Origin: an uncultured Bacteroidia bacterium
Lineage (GTDB): Bacteria; Bacteroidota; Bacteroidia; NS11-12g; UBA955
DNA length: 64,000 bases
Assembly: GCA_943789135.1 (NCBI GenBank)
Contig: CALSSY010000008.1
Span: 1 to 64,000 of the forward strand
Reading direction: 5' to 3'
The translations under genes were made by a program, and so were the position numbers. Below, piece by piece: positions 55,639-64,000 of this stretch (within the stretch, counting starts at the first letter, position 1; each line of letters begins with the position of its first letter). The notes under the pieces were generated by a model. That model saw only the letters and a list, made by a program, of their open reading frames with translations. It was not told where the DNA came from and ran no database searches.

Positions 55639-57147
55639 GTGAAGCAAGTAAGCGTCATTTTCCCGCATCAACTTTTTGAGAAGAATCCTGCCATTGAAGC
55701 TGCGCCCAATGTGGTTTTGGTTGAATCTGACTTGATTTTCAATCATTACAATTATCACATTGCCAAATTGGTTTATCATCGGCAAAGTATGATGCGGTAT
55801 GCAGAAAGTCTCATTCAAAGAGGCATTCCGGTTCGTTATATCGATTCGTTTTCTCCCCTTTCCAACGCAACTAAACTTTTCGATGAATTAAGTCAAAATC
55901 ATACAGAAATTCATGTTATTGAACCGGAAGACGACTGGTTGAGTCGACATATCCGTAAAGGACTCAAAGGACATGGCGTTGATTTAAAGATTCATGTTAA
56001 TCCAAATTTCATTACACCCATTGAAATGGGTTACACTTATTTCGATTCAAAAAAACGCTATTTCCAAACCGATTTTTACTCTTTTCAGCGAAAACGATTG
56101 AATATCTTAATGGATGCCAACCAGAAACCATTTGGAGGCAAACTCACGTTCGACTCGGAAAATCGCAAGAGTTATCCAAAATCTCATAAATTTCCGGATG
56201 TTCGTTTATCCGAACTAAGTGAAGATTTCAAACGCGCTAAAGAACATATTCAAAAGCATATTCCCAACACCATTGGTTCCATCTCGTATTTCGAGGAAAA
56301 GGGATTTTTTTACCCTACAACCTCTGAGGAAGCAAAAATTGCATTTGATGAATTTTTGACCAATCGATTCCTTGGTTTTGGTGATTATGAGGATGCATTC
56401 GGCAAAAACCCTGATGAACATTTTTTGTATCACTCGGTACTTACTCCGGCTATGAATATTGGGTTGATAAATCCAGATTACGTGATCAACAGAACCTTAG
56501 CCTTTGCAAAAGAGAACGAAATCCCGATGAACTCAACTGAAGGATTTATCCGCCAAATTATTGGATGGAGAGAATTTATGCGAATTGTTTATCACAGAGA
56601 AGGAAGAAAGCAGCGAACTTCAAATTTTTGGAATTTCAAAAGGAAAATTCCAAAATCGTTTTATGATGGTACAACTGGCATAGAACCCGTAGACATTGTG
56701 ATAAAAAAAGTCTTGAAAACGGGTTACGCGCATCACATAGAAAGATTGATGGTATTGGGAAATTTCTTCCTGTTATGTGAATTTCACCCAGACGAGGTTT
56801 ATCGATGGTTCATGGAACTATTTATCGATGCCTATGATTGGGTAATGGTACCTAATATTTATGGGATGTCGCAGTTTGCCGATGGAGGCTTAATTACAAC
56901 GAAGCCCTATTTTTCTGGCTCCAATTACATTACAAAAATGTCAGATTTCCAAAAGAAAAAAGAACCCTGGCAAGAAACATGGGACGGTCTGTATTGGCGT
57001 TTTATTCACGAACACCGTCAGTTTTTACAACAAAATCCAAGATTGGGGATGATGGTAATTACCTATGATAAAATGTCCGATGAAAAGAAAGCCAATCACA
57101 ATAAAAACGCGAGTGAGTTCCTTCAATTATTGGACAACCCTTCCTAG
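55639..57147 (+). CDS. Cryptochrome/photolyase-related protein (PhrB/FeS-BCP family) without iron-sulphur cysteines
   Basis: 502 residues, GTG start (the nearby ATG is followed by TGA). N-terminal Rossmann-like domain VSVIFPHQLF; the C-terminal FAD-binding helical domain carries EGFIRQIIGWREFMR, GYAHHIERLMVLGNF, DAYDWVMVPNIYGMSQFADGG and KPYFSGSNYI, all hallmarks of the photolyase-related family that includes the (6-4) photolyase PhrB. PhrB-type proteins bind [4Fe-4S] through four Cys; here the whole protein has one Cys (Cys380, FFLLCEFHPDEV), and the usual YCDTC and ACPFN stretches are FQKKK and ETWDGLY. It may still repair DNA with light or may be a photoreceptor. Confidence 0.9.
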   Translation: MKQVSVIFPHQLFEKNPAIEAAPNVVLVESDLIFNHYNYHIAKLVYHRQSMMRYAESLIQRGIPVRYIDSFSPLSNATKLFDELSQNHTEIHVIEPEDDWLSRHIRKGLKGHGVDLKIHVNPNFITPIEMGYTYFDSKKRYFQTDFYSFQRKRLNILMDANQKPFGGKLTFDSENRKSYPKSHKFPDVRLSELSEDFKRAKEHIQKHIPNTIGSISYFEEKGFFYPTTSEEAKIAFDEFLTNRFLGFGDYEDAFGKNPDEHFLYHSVLTPAMNIGLINPDYVINRTLAFAKENEIPMNSTEGFIRQIIGWREFMRIVYHREGRKQRTSNFWNFKRKIPKSFYDGTTGIEPVDIVIKKVLKTGYAHHIERLMVLGNFFLLCEFHPDEVYRWFMELFIDAYDWVMVPNIYGMSQFADGGLITTKPYFSGSNYITKMSDFQKKKEPWQETWDGLYWRFIHEHRQFLQQNPRLGMMVITYDKMSDEKKANHNKNASEFLQLLDNPS

Positions 57148-57188
57148 AATACGTTTTCCTCATGTTGGATAAATGCGCCCCAATTCCA

Positions 57189-57214
57189 TTGTGGTAGATT
57201 TTATCCTATATTTG
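57189..57214 (+). promoter_or_regulatory. Promoter for the lipocalin-like lipoprotein
   Basis: TATATTTG (57207-57214) matches TAnnTTTG exactly, 20 bases before the ATG at 57235. TTG at 57189-57191 could be a -33 box with a short 15-base spacer. Confidence 0.55.
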
Positions 57215-57234
57215 CCTTACTAAATATAGAGAAT

Positions 57235-57714
57235 ATGAAAAAGTTTTTATTTGGATTTGCAGCGGTGATTGCCTTAGGTTTCACAGCTTGTACAGATGAT
57301 GAGCCTACAACAGACAACACCAACTCCAACCCTATAGTTGGAAAATGGGAAGTAACAGACATCAGCACACGTGTTCAGGATAGTATGACTGGAGGAAGTC
57401 TACTTGACACAACTATTGCCGAAACCTACTCTGCTGGTGAAATGGTAATTGACCTAAGAGAGAATGGCGATGCTATTACTTCTGAAACCATGGATAACGA
57501 AACATCTTACGATACTGCATACTATACCTATACAGCTCCAGTATTGAAGCTTTATGAAGACAAGAATAACATGATGGATTTCGAAGAATACAACGTTACT
57601 TTAAGTGGTGATAATGTAGCACTAAAATCCAATCCATTTTATGAAACTATGGACTTCAGTGGGTTGCCTTTAACACTTAAAATAACGGCTACTATCAACG
57701 CTAAGAAAAAATAA
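57235..57714 (+). CDS. Lipocalin-like lipoprotein
   Basis: 159 residues. Lipoprotein signal with lipobox GFTAC (Cys19), followed by a flexible Asp/Thr/Asn linker. The GKWEVTDIS motif begins a small beta-barrel of the lipocalin-like type common in Bacteroidota. Strands with DLRENGDAITSETMD and YNVTLSGDNVALK continue it. Possibly located in the outer membrane and ligand-binding; no ligand is known. Monocistronic with its own promoter and a strong terminator. Confidence 0.82.
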   Translation: MKKFLFGFAAVIALGFTACTDDEPTTDNTNSNPIVGKWEVTDISTRVQDSMTGGSLLDTTIAETYSAGEMVIDLRENGDAITSETMDNETSYDTAYYTYTAPVLKLYEDKNNMMDFEEYNVTLSGDNVALKSNPFYETMDFSGLPLTLKITATINAKKK

Positions 57715-57734
57715 TTTTATACATCTTAATACAT

Positions 57735-57766
57735 AAAATGCCACCTAAATAGGTGGCATTTTTTTT
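57735..57766 (+). terminator. Bidirectional terminator
   Basis: Twelve-base perfect stem AAAATGCCACCT / AGGTGGCATTTT with loop AAAT and trailing T run. It separates the lipoprotein gene from the convergent TonB receptor gene. Confidence 0.95.
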
Positions 57767-57781
57767 GAACTTATTTTTTGA

Positions 57782-59974
57782 TTATAACTCGAAAGTCACA
57801 GTTGCCAATACCATTCGAGGTGCATATAAACGATATCCAGCAGGTCTTGCTGCCACTACATGTTCGGTATTCAATATGTTTTGAATGCTCAACTTAAAGC
57901 TCCATTTTTTAAATGTGTAAGTAGTTCCTACATTATGAACCCAAGCAGCTGGCAAATCTGCATTATCTAAACCAACTATGCTGTAGCGCTCTGCTTGATA
58001 TACACTTTGAATAAATACTTGATAACCTTTATGCACATAACCCAATACGAATCCACCTTGCAATTGTGGCACATAAGGTAACCGATCATTGATGCTAACC
58101 GAGCTCCATTCTTCAAAATCACTATTAAATGAATCTGTAAAACGCGCATCTGTATAAGTCGCATTGGCACTCATCTCTATACCCTTCCAATTAAAACCAA
58201 TACGCGCTTCTATGCCTTGAACCAATGCCGCCCCTCCGTTAAACATATCTCCAGTTCCAGTACCACCTGAAGCCGCCATATCGGAACCCAATAATCGATC
58301 GTAAGAACTGCTGAAACCCGTAATCTGGAATGGCAAGTTAGCGTGTCGAATTCCTAATTCTGTATTTATACTTCTTTCAGGTAATACCCCTTCTTTTGAA
58401 CCTGCAGGAGTAAAACCTTTATGAATACCACCAAAGGCAATCCAATTGCCAAGTTTTTTATTCAAAGAAATTCCCGGTAAAAGAACACGAGTTAAATTTG
58501 ACCTTACGGTCAATTCGTTTTCATGGCGCTCGGGATTTGAATTTCCAAAATCTGCTCTGTAGGCTCTAATTTGTTCTCCCCTTAAACCGGCTTGAAGCGT
58601 CCAACCGACATAACTAAAAGTAGCTCGATAATAGGCACTTTGAGCGGCTGCAAAATCAATTCGATTCCCAGCAGCACCCTTTTCGCCAAAGGCTATTAGC
58701 GACAGTGATTTGCCCATTGCATATTTATCTGTCCACTGAAAACGATCCTCACCATCGCTGTGTAAGCGCAAACCTGCCTCATGGGTTAGTTTCGCAATTG
58801 ACCAATGCTGGGTTATGGAACTTCTAAATTGAATACCTTGACTGTAATACTCTCTGTTATTCGCTTTAATTTCTCCAATTGCAGAATCCATTCCACCTCC
58901 ATCGATTGCCAATAATTCTTCTGCGTACATTTCGGGATTTTCTAAAATCGTCGCGATTCCCTTAAATCCATTCCCAGTATTAACTTTATCTAATTTGTAC
59001 CAATTTCGATTGATTTGATGGCGATAAACATCTGCCCGAAACCAACCCTTTTTTAAATTCATTGTGTAGGAGAAACGGCCCATGATGCGATCCATAAACA
59101 TACTGTCATGAGAAGCACCCACATACTGTTTCCTAGGGCTTGAAATGGCATCTTGAAGCGTAAGACCCAAATAAGTTTGATTGGAACGTTCTTGGGTACC
59201 CGCAATTACCAATTCTAAATGATGGATGTCTTTATCGTCTAAATGATGTCCTACTTTGAGGTACCCATCTCGCAATAGATATCCACCCACTGGTTTGCCG
59301 TACAATTCTTTAAATCCACTTGCGCCACTTTGATTGAAGGCAATACCCACAGATGTTCTGGGTGCAATTTTGAATTCTCCTATAATGGCATGTCTGTTTT
59401 GACCGAAATTTCCCCAAGCCGTAGAAATACGAAGGTCGTTCTTCTCGTCTAATACTGGAGTCACCATATTGATAGCCCCACCTGTAGTTTGAGGTCCTGT
59501 AATCAACTGGGCAGAACCTTTAAGTATTTCAATATTTTGATACTTCCACATTGCGGGCGTGTAGTACGCCGAAGGAGATGAGTAAGGCGCCGGTGAGGTT
59601 AAAACCCCATCTTCCATAAGTGTAACACGACTGGAGCGCAACACCCCTGTTCCGCGCAAACCAACATTCAACCTTAAACCCCAACCATCTTCTTGCTGGG
59701 TATATACACCTGGTAATGTCTGTAATAATTGATTGCCATCAACCTGATCAAATCGCTTGATTTCTTGTTCTCTTAATAATACTTCAGATCCACTTAAATG
59801 CGCAATTTGTCCGATATCTTTTCTTGGAGCCAAAATGGTAATCGATTCCATTTCAACAGGTGCAATAGAGGTGCCGTTCGTTGTATCCGACACCTTTATT
59901 GCAGATTGTGCCAACCCTTGGTTGGTAAGAAAAATTATATTAAGTAATGCGAAACTCCAGAACTGAATTCTCAT
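57782..59974 (-). CDS. TonB-dependent receptor, FecA-like
   Basis: About 730 residues. Start at 59974 opens a signal peptide (MRIQFWSFALLNIIFL, ending GLAQS). The plug domain (QEIKRFDQVDGNQLLQTLPGVYTQQEDGWGLRLNVGLRGTG, VTLMEDGVLTSPAPYSSPSAYYTP) closely resembles the ferric-citrate receptor FecA. The barrel ends in a final strand with terminal Phe-Glu-Leu (TVTFEL), close to the usual aromatic-rich beta signal. Likely substrate: ferric siderophore or ferric citrate, but other metals are possible. No sigma/anti-sigma pair is adjacent. Confidence 0.9.
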   Translation of the reverse strand: MRIQFWSFALLNIIFLTNQGLAQSAIKVSDTTNGTSIAPVEMESITILAPRKDIGQIAHLSGSEVLLREQEIKRFDQVDGNQLLQTLPGVYTQQEDGWGLRLNVGLRGTGVLRSSRVTLMEDGVLTSPAPYSSPSAYYTPAMWKYQNIEILKGSAQLITGPQTTGGAINMVTPVLDEKNDLRISTAWGNFGQNRHAIIGEFKIAPRTSVGIAFNQSGASGFKELYGKPVGGYLLRDGYLKVGHHLDDKDIHHLELVIAGTQERSNQTYLGLTLQDAISSPRKQYVGASHDSMFMDRIMGRFSYTMNLKKGWFRADVYRHQINRNWYKLDKVNTGNGFKGIATILENPEMYAEELLAIDGGGMDSAIGEIKANNREYYSQGIQFRSSITQHWSIAKLTHEAGLRLHSDGEDRFQWTDKYAMGKSLSLIAFGEKGAAGNRIDFAAAQSAYYRATFSYVGWTLQAGLRGEQIRAYRADFGNSNPERHENELTVRSNLTRVLLPGISLNKKLGNWIAFGGIHKGFTPAGSKEGVLPERSINTELGIRHANLPFQITGFSSSYDRLLGSDMAASGGTGTGDMFNGGAALVQGIEARIGFNWKGIEMSANATYTDARFTDSFNSDFEEWSSVSINDRLPYVPQLQGGFVLGYVHKGYQVFIQSVYQAERYSIVGLDNADLPAAWVHNVGTTYTFKKWSFKLSIQNILNTEHVVAARPAGYRLYAPRMVLATVTFEL

Positions 59975-60004
59975 GCGCTTATTTAGATTATTTCTAATTA
60001 AGCA

Positions 60005-60036
60005 CAAATCTAATTTCAATTTAGACTAATTCCAAA
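60005..60036 (-). promoter_or_regulatory. Promoter for the FecA-like receptor
   Basis: On the minus strand, TTTG (60033-60036), a 20-base spacer and TAGATTTG (60005-60012) fit the Bacteroidota -33/-7 consensus well. Predicted start is about 25 bases before the ATG. Confidence 0.7.
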
Positions 60037-60052
60037 TAAAGGAATTGTTTTT

Positions 60053-61337
60053 CTAAAAATTCAACTGAGCTTGTAGGCGCATAAAGCGACCCACTTGTCT
60101 ATTTTCCTGTTTTTTAAAGTCTTCGTAAGTTCTATCGGCAATATTATATGCGACAACCAATTCAAAGTTCTTAAAGGGAATCCACTCCACACCGAACTCC
60201 CGTTTCTTTTACTTCATAGGATCGGGCATCCAACTCGTGCTTTTTTACCGCCATCATAATAAGTGTAACGGAAAAAAGGATGAATGATATGCCCTTTGTA
60301 TCTTGCCTGATAATTCAGCAAAACGTATCCTCCCTTGATTGGCGTTAATTCTATTGAATCTGTAATTTTATTGAATTCAGGGCCTCTACCCACATTATAT
60401 TCTGCTTGAATACCGAAAGGCTTCGGATATAAAATGAAACTTGCAGCTGCACGTCGATCGTCATAGGTTAAATCAGAAATTGCCTTTACCCCTGAACTTA
60501 CATTTGGCAACGTGAATTTACCTTGATACGCTTGAGCGCCTGCTTCCAAAATTTGACTACCCAAATTAAACGGCCAAGAAAAACGCATTACCTGATGTAA
60601 AGAATTATTAATTTCAGGTCTATTGGCATTTTGACCGTTATAAATACCATATCCAAAACAACCATAATCGCCAGAACCTTTTAATCCTAATTTTACTAAA
60701 TCAGACAACAACTTCCTACGTTTAACAGGAGCCCAATACAGAAACACACCCAAATCACGCTCGTTCGCTGATCCACTATTCAAAGCATCATCACGATCTA
60801 GATTCAATCGATTTTGACTACTTTGCATATTGATGAATCCATAAGGTGTTTTACTTTGTCCAAATCTCAATCTCAAGGAATTGTCCTCAACCAAGCCCAA
60901 GATCAAAATAAGCATCTCTTACTTGTGCATAATGAATATTGGTGCTACTCGTACTACTCGCAAAGTCTAACTGAACATACATAAACATTCTTGGATTGTA
61001 CCATTCCGGCAACTCTTAAACGATTTCGTCGAATAAAAAAGCCATTGCCCGCTCCTATACTCTTATCGCATTGATCGCATTTCATCTCTGGGTTGGTTTC
61101 AAACAATCGGTTATATCGCAACTGTACATACCCTCCAAGTGAAATTTTATCAAACCACCCCAATTTCTTAGGTTCTGTTAACGTGGTCTGTGTAAAATCT
61201 GTTAATCGAGGTTGAAAATTCAAGTTTTCCGCTGCTGGGTTAACGAGAGTGTCAATACCCGCCTGTAATTGGCTAGAAAGAGCGACAAAACATAAAGTCA
61301 TCATTAACTTTATGTTGGTTAAAAGTGATTTTATCAT
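60053..61337 (-). CDS. Phosphate-selective porin O/P-like protein, four frameshifts
   Basis: Outer-membrane porin of the OprO/OprP family, ~426 residues when repaired. The signal peptide, IDTLVNPAAENLNFQPRL, GGYVQLRYNRLFETNP and NGFFIRRNRLRVAG are at the 5' end (60954-61337). The middle has SLRLRFGQSKTPYGFINMQSSQNRL and the final strands end QLNF. Four single-base excesses break it: near 60996-61001, a GGG at 60896-60898, an A6 at 60241-60246, and near 60192-60195. Removing one base at each restores a continuous barrel protein with no conserved part missing. A CDQC (CxxC) motif lies near residue 89. Directly downstream of the PiT/DUF47 pair. Confidence 0.8.
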
Positions 61338-61371
61338 TACGTAATTGTTAATGATGCAAAGTTGCGCACAT

Positions 61372-61404
61372 AAAAAAACACTGCCGTTACTGCAGTGTTT
61401 TTTT
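61372..61404 (-). terminator. Terminator after the PiT gene
   Basis: AACACTGC / GCAGTGTT stem, loop CGTTACT, flanked by A and T runs. It ends the DUF47-PiT transcript, so the porin needs its own promoter. Confidence 0.85.
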
Positions 61405-61425
61405 AATGTTATGAAAATGTTAAGA

Positions 61426-63073
61426 CTACCTCACCAAAAGGTAAATCAAACCGGCGACTAATGCCGAAACCGGAATTGTAACGATCCATGCAAATAACAA
61501 ACTACGCGTAACACCCCAACGTACCGCACTCAATCGCTTGGTTGCACCCACTCCGATAATCGAACCGGTAATGGTGTGTGTGGTACTTACTGGAATACCC
61601 ATTTGAGCTGTCAAAAACAAAGTAATCGCGCCAGCCGTTTCAGCCCCCACTCCTTCTAGTGGTGTAACCTTGGTTATTTTTGTACCCATTGTTTTTACTA
61701 TTTTCCAACCACCACTCAAGGTACCTAATGCAATAGCAGCATAGCAAGCCAAAGGAACCCAATTAGGAATTTCCTTGAAGTCTATAATATCTCCATTAGC
61801 GATCATAGCCGCCTCCAATTATTCCCATTACCTTTTGAGCGTCACTACCTCCATGTCCTAAACTAAATGCTGCTGAAGAAATCAACTGTAATTTTTTGAA
61901 CATGTTCTGCATCCTTGCAGCCGTTGGATTTTGCACTTTTTCAACCCAATAATAAACCAGCGCAAAAGTCAAGAATACCACCATCATGATATTGGTGAGC
62001 ATACGATTATCTGCCTTTGAAAGATCTTTTTGAAGTGATTTACCCACATCAATTTTATATTTAGAGATAAACTTCTCCCTTTTGGCTTCACCCAAGCCTA
62101 ATATTGAAGCTACTTTAATAGCCGTCTCTTTTTCACCTAGAGAATCCAGCATTTCAAAATAAACACTAGCTTCTTCTAATTTGGCATCTGCAGCGTCTAA
62201 AGCTTCCTGCGACTCTGAATTAAAATAGGCCTCTTTTTTCAATTGCTCGTAGTGTAAAAATCGTTCAGCAACCTCTCGTTGTTTATTAACTTTCACATCA
62301 GACACATCTACATTGGCCAAGACTTGAGCAACCACATACTCACCCCCTTTGGACTTATAATCTGCCAAATAAGGTAATGAAGATTCGAAATGCTCTTTGG
62401 CTAGGTTATAATTATACGCCAAGTGTTTATCATTAGGGTTTTTATTTGATGCCTTTTTATAATAATCTACACGATAAAACTTGGATAAATTCGTTTCTAA
62501 CTTTTCGTTCATGAAGTAATGGAACATAGCGAAAAGCGCCAATGAAGAAACGATCATAATTGAAAGTCTACCCCAATAATTCTTCTTAATAGTAACCAAG
62601 GTTATGAATGCCGAAATTATCATACCCATAACTGGGGCAAGAACAATAAAATAAACGGTCTTCATAATTTTGTCCGAAGCAACAATTTCCGAAAGAGGCA
62701 TGAATCCTTTTTCTGCAAAAGCATGCATAATGGCGGCACCTGCAAAACCTCCAATCAAGGTATGCGACGAAGAAGAAGGTATTCCGTACCACCAAGTAAG
62801 TAAGTTCCAAAAAAATCGCCGCCAACAAACCTGCAAAATAACTTGTAAAGAAATAAAGTTATTGACAACAGTCTTACTGATAGTATTGGCTACTGCGTGA
62901 TCTTTGAATAGGAAAAATGCCGCGAAATTGAACATTGCCGCCCACAATACCGCCTGAAACGGTGTAAGCACCTTTGTACTCACAATAGTGGCAATAGAGT
63001 TTGCTGCATCATGGAAGCCATTGATATAATCAAAAATCAAGGCCAACACAATGATTAATACAACAAGTGTCAT
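61426..63073 (-). CDS. PiT-family inorganic phosphate transporter, three frameshifts
   Basis: Inner-membrane phosphate/cation symporter. The first signature is FDYINGFHDAANSIATIVST, and the second is SLGHGGSDAQKVMGIIG then AAMIANGD. Between them lies a cytoplasmic insert (residues ~190-360) rich in Lys/Glu. Three indels are visible: one base missing in an A4 run (62835-62838) and one extra in an A7 run (62809-62815), which together garble only VILQVCWRRFFW (normally VIFAGLLAAIFW), and one extra at 61812-61813 that splits off the last ~130 residues. Repaired length ~548 residues. It follows DUF47 by 10 bases in an operon. Confidence 0.88.
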
Positions 63074-63083
63074 AGTTCGCTTT

Positions 63084-63731
63084 TTATGCGTATTTCACAA
63101 TAATGGTTTCAATCACATTGGCTACATCTTCAAACTTATCGGTTGCAACCTCCATGACCGTGTAAACTTCTCTACGACGGATCAAGTTTTTAAAGTCGTT
63201 TTCTGTGTCAAAAAGTTCCTTGATGCAACTGTCAAAAATTTTATCCGCGTGATTTTCTAAGCTATTGATACGTACAATAGCCTCCATGATTTTCTCAGGG
63301 CGCTTCAATTCGCGTAACTGCATGATTACTTGACCCACTTCATTGGCACCTTCGCAAATAACATCTGCCAATCTGCGAATTCCCTCATCATTTGGGTTTA
63401 CTTCATGAAAGTGAATCTTCTTAACGGAAGCATAAATATAATCCACTACATCATCCATTGCTGTAGCCAGATAATGGATATCCTCACGATCAAAAGGCGT
63501 AATAAAGTTTTTACCTAGCTCTTGAAAAATTTGATGAGTCACCTCATCATTGCGGTGTTCCAAATCTTCCATTTCGGTATGAATACGGGCTCTTTTAATT
63601 GAATCCGTTTCATTAACAAACTCCTTTAATTTTTTGCCAATTTCGGCAACGTTTTTACCTGTTTGCTCAAAAAGGCTGTAAAATACCTTGTCTTTTGGCA
63701 AGAAAATACTGAAAATGTTGTTTAAGGCCAT
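63084..63731 (-). CDS. DUF47 (PhoU-like) regulator
   Basis: About 215 residues, all-helical, no membrane segment. The start at 63731 gives MALNNIFSIFLPKDKVFYSLF, the family's usual beginning. Characteristic elements are EDLEHRNDEVTHQIFQEL, TPFDREDIHYLATAMDDVVDYIYA and SLENHADKIFD. DUF47 proteins form PhoU-like bundles that partner PiT transporters, probably regulating uptake according to phosphate status. The 10-base spacing to the PiT gene supports that here. The PhoU-type metal-binding acidic motifs are present. Confidence 0.93.
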   Translation of the reverse strand: MALNNIFSIFLPKDKVFYSLFEQTGKNVAEIGKKLKEFVNETDSIKRARIHTEMEDLEHRNDEVTHQIFQELGKNFITPFDREDIHYLATAMDDVVDYIYASVKKIHFHEVNPNDEGIRRLADVICEGANEVGQVIMQLRELKRPEKIMEAIVRINSLENHADKIFDSCIKELFDTENDFKNLIRRREVYTVMEVATDKFEDVANVIETIIVKYA

Positions 63732-63815
63732 GTTAGTAAAATTGTCCTGCAAACATAGAAACCTTATTTTAACAATTTGTTAATATTGGAGAATTTAACA
63801 TAATGATAATATTGC

Positions 63816-64000
63816 CTACTCGCAACATGCAGCCTCACCCTCTGCTATTTTCAAAGGATTGCGTTTCAATTTTAATTTTTGTAGCTCTGATAGGCCTTCT
63901 CGGCATTCGTAAGCGCTATTTATTTTTACCGATTTAAATATTTGAGAACCTCTACCCGGCCAATCTACACGCAACTCATCAATCTGATCCAAAGTCCCCA
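63816..64000 (-). CDS. ASPIC/UnbV-domain protein, C-terminal fragment
   Basis: Only the last 61 codons are in the window; the gene runs off the right edge. The visible IDELRVDWPGRGSQIFKSVKINSAYE is the ending typical of the ASPIC/UnbV domain, usually found after VCBS/FG-GAP repeats in exported CRTAC1-like proteins. The tail after it is Lys-rich and ends in CCE. The call is inferred from this short piece only. Confidence 0.65.
   Translation of the reverse strand, partial: GTLDQIDELRVDWPGRGSQIFKSVKINSAYECREGLSELQKLKLKRNPLKIAEGEAACCE

Noticed and set aside
35517-62838. Programmed ribosomal frameshifting as explanation for the broken genes
   Set aside because: No slippery heptamer plus pseudoknot was seen; sites are ordinary short homopolymers and directions differ between genes.

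Overview
The window comes from a Bacteroidota genome, most likely an aerobic or facultative gliding-type lineage (Flavobacteriia, Cytophagia or Sphingobacteriia-like; I cannot go finer). The evidence is AT-rich DNA, type IX secretion (T9SS) sorting domains of both type A and type B, PorP/SprF proteins, SprB repeats, TonB-dependent receptors of the Bacteroidota kind, a mitochondrial-type aconitase, and several promoter elements fitting the Bacteroidota -7 consensus TAnnTTTG. I see no rRNA, tRNA, CRISPR, prophage or insertion sequence.

Layout. 1-28 kb is mostly housekeeping: argS (5' end outside the window), two class-C-beta-lactamase-fold serine hydrolases, a SIMPL-domain protein, ruvC, aconitase, a large T9SS-exported Asp-box/sortilin-like protein, a small unknown gene coupled to a family 2 glycosyltransferase, a frameshifted Xer recombinase, a frameshifted Omp28-like lipoprotein, glutathione peroxidase, sucD, a LolA-like protein, ftsK, rnz, a family 9 glycosyltransferase, a cyclase-family hydrolase, aat and trmB (divergent with touching start regions), an IMPACT/YigZ protein, a drug/metabolite transporter (frameshifted), ribD and nhaA. 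27.4-28.9 kb holds three small membrane or secreted proteins, two of them paralogues of an unrecognised family.

29-51 kb is the striking part: a four-gene minus-strand operon with a ~4,050-residue PKD-repeat protein (seven-repeat FG-GAP-like head, about 41 two-cysteine PKD repeats, type B sorting domain), a ~2,018-residue SprB-repeat/HYR-like/TSP3 protein (broken by one base), a PorP/SprF protein and an OmpA-family protein. A second PorP/SprF gene diverges from its upstream end. The arrangement resembles the sprB-sprF logic of T9SS adhesin export: giant secreted surface filaments next to outer-membrane partners.

51-64 kb has a DUF3078 outer-membrane protein, two TonB-dependent receptors, a photolyase-related protein lacking the expected iron-sulphur cysteines, a lipocalin-like lipoprotein, and a phosphate module (OprP/O-like porin, PiT transporter, DUF47 regulator). 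The window ends inside the C-terminus of an ASPIC/UnbV protein.

Six genes contain apparent frameshifts. Every one is repaired by single-base changes, mostly in homopolymers, with no loss of conserved sequence. I therefore favour sequencing or assembly errors over real pseudogenes, although I cannot prove this from the sequence.
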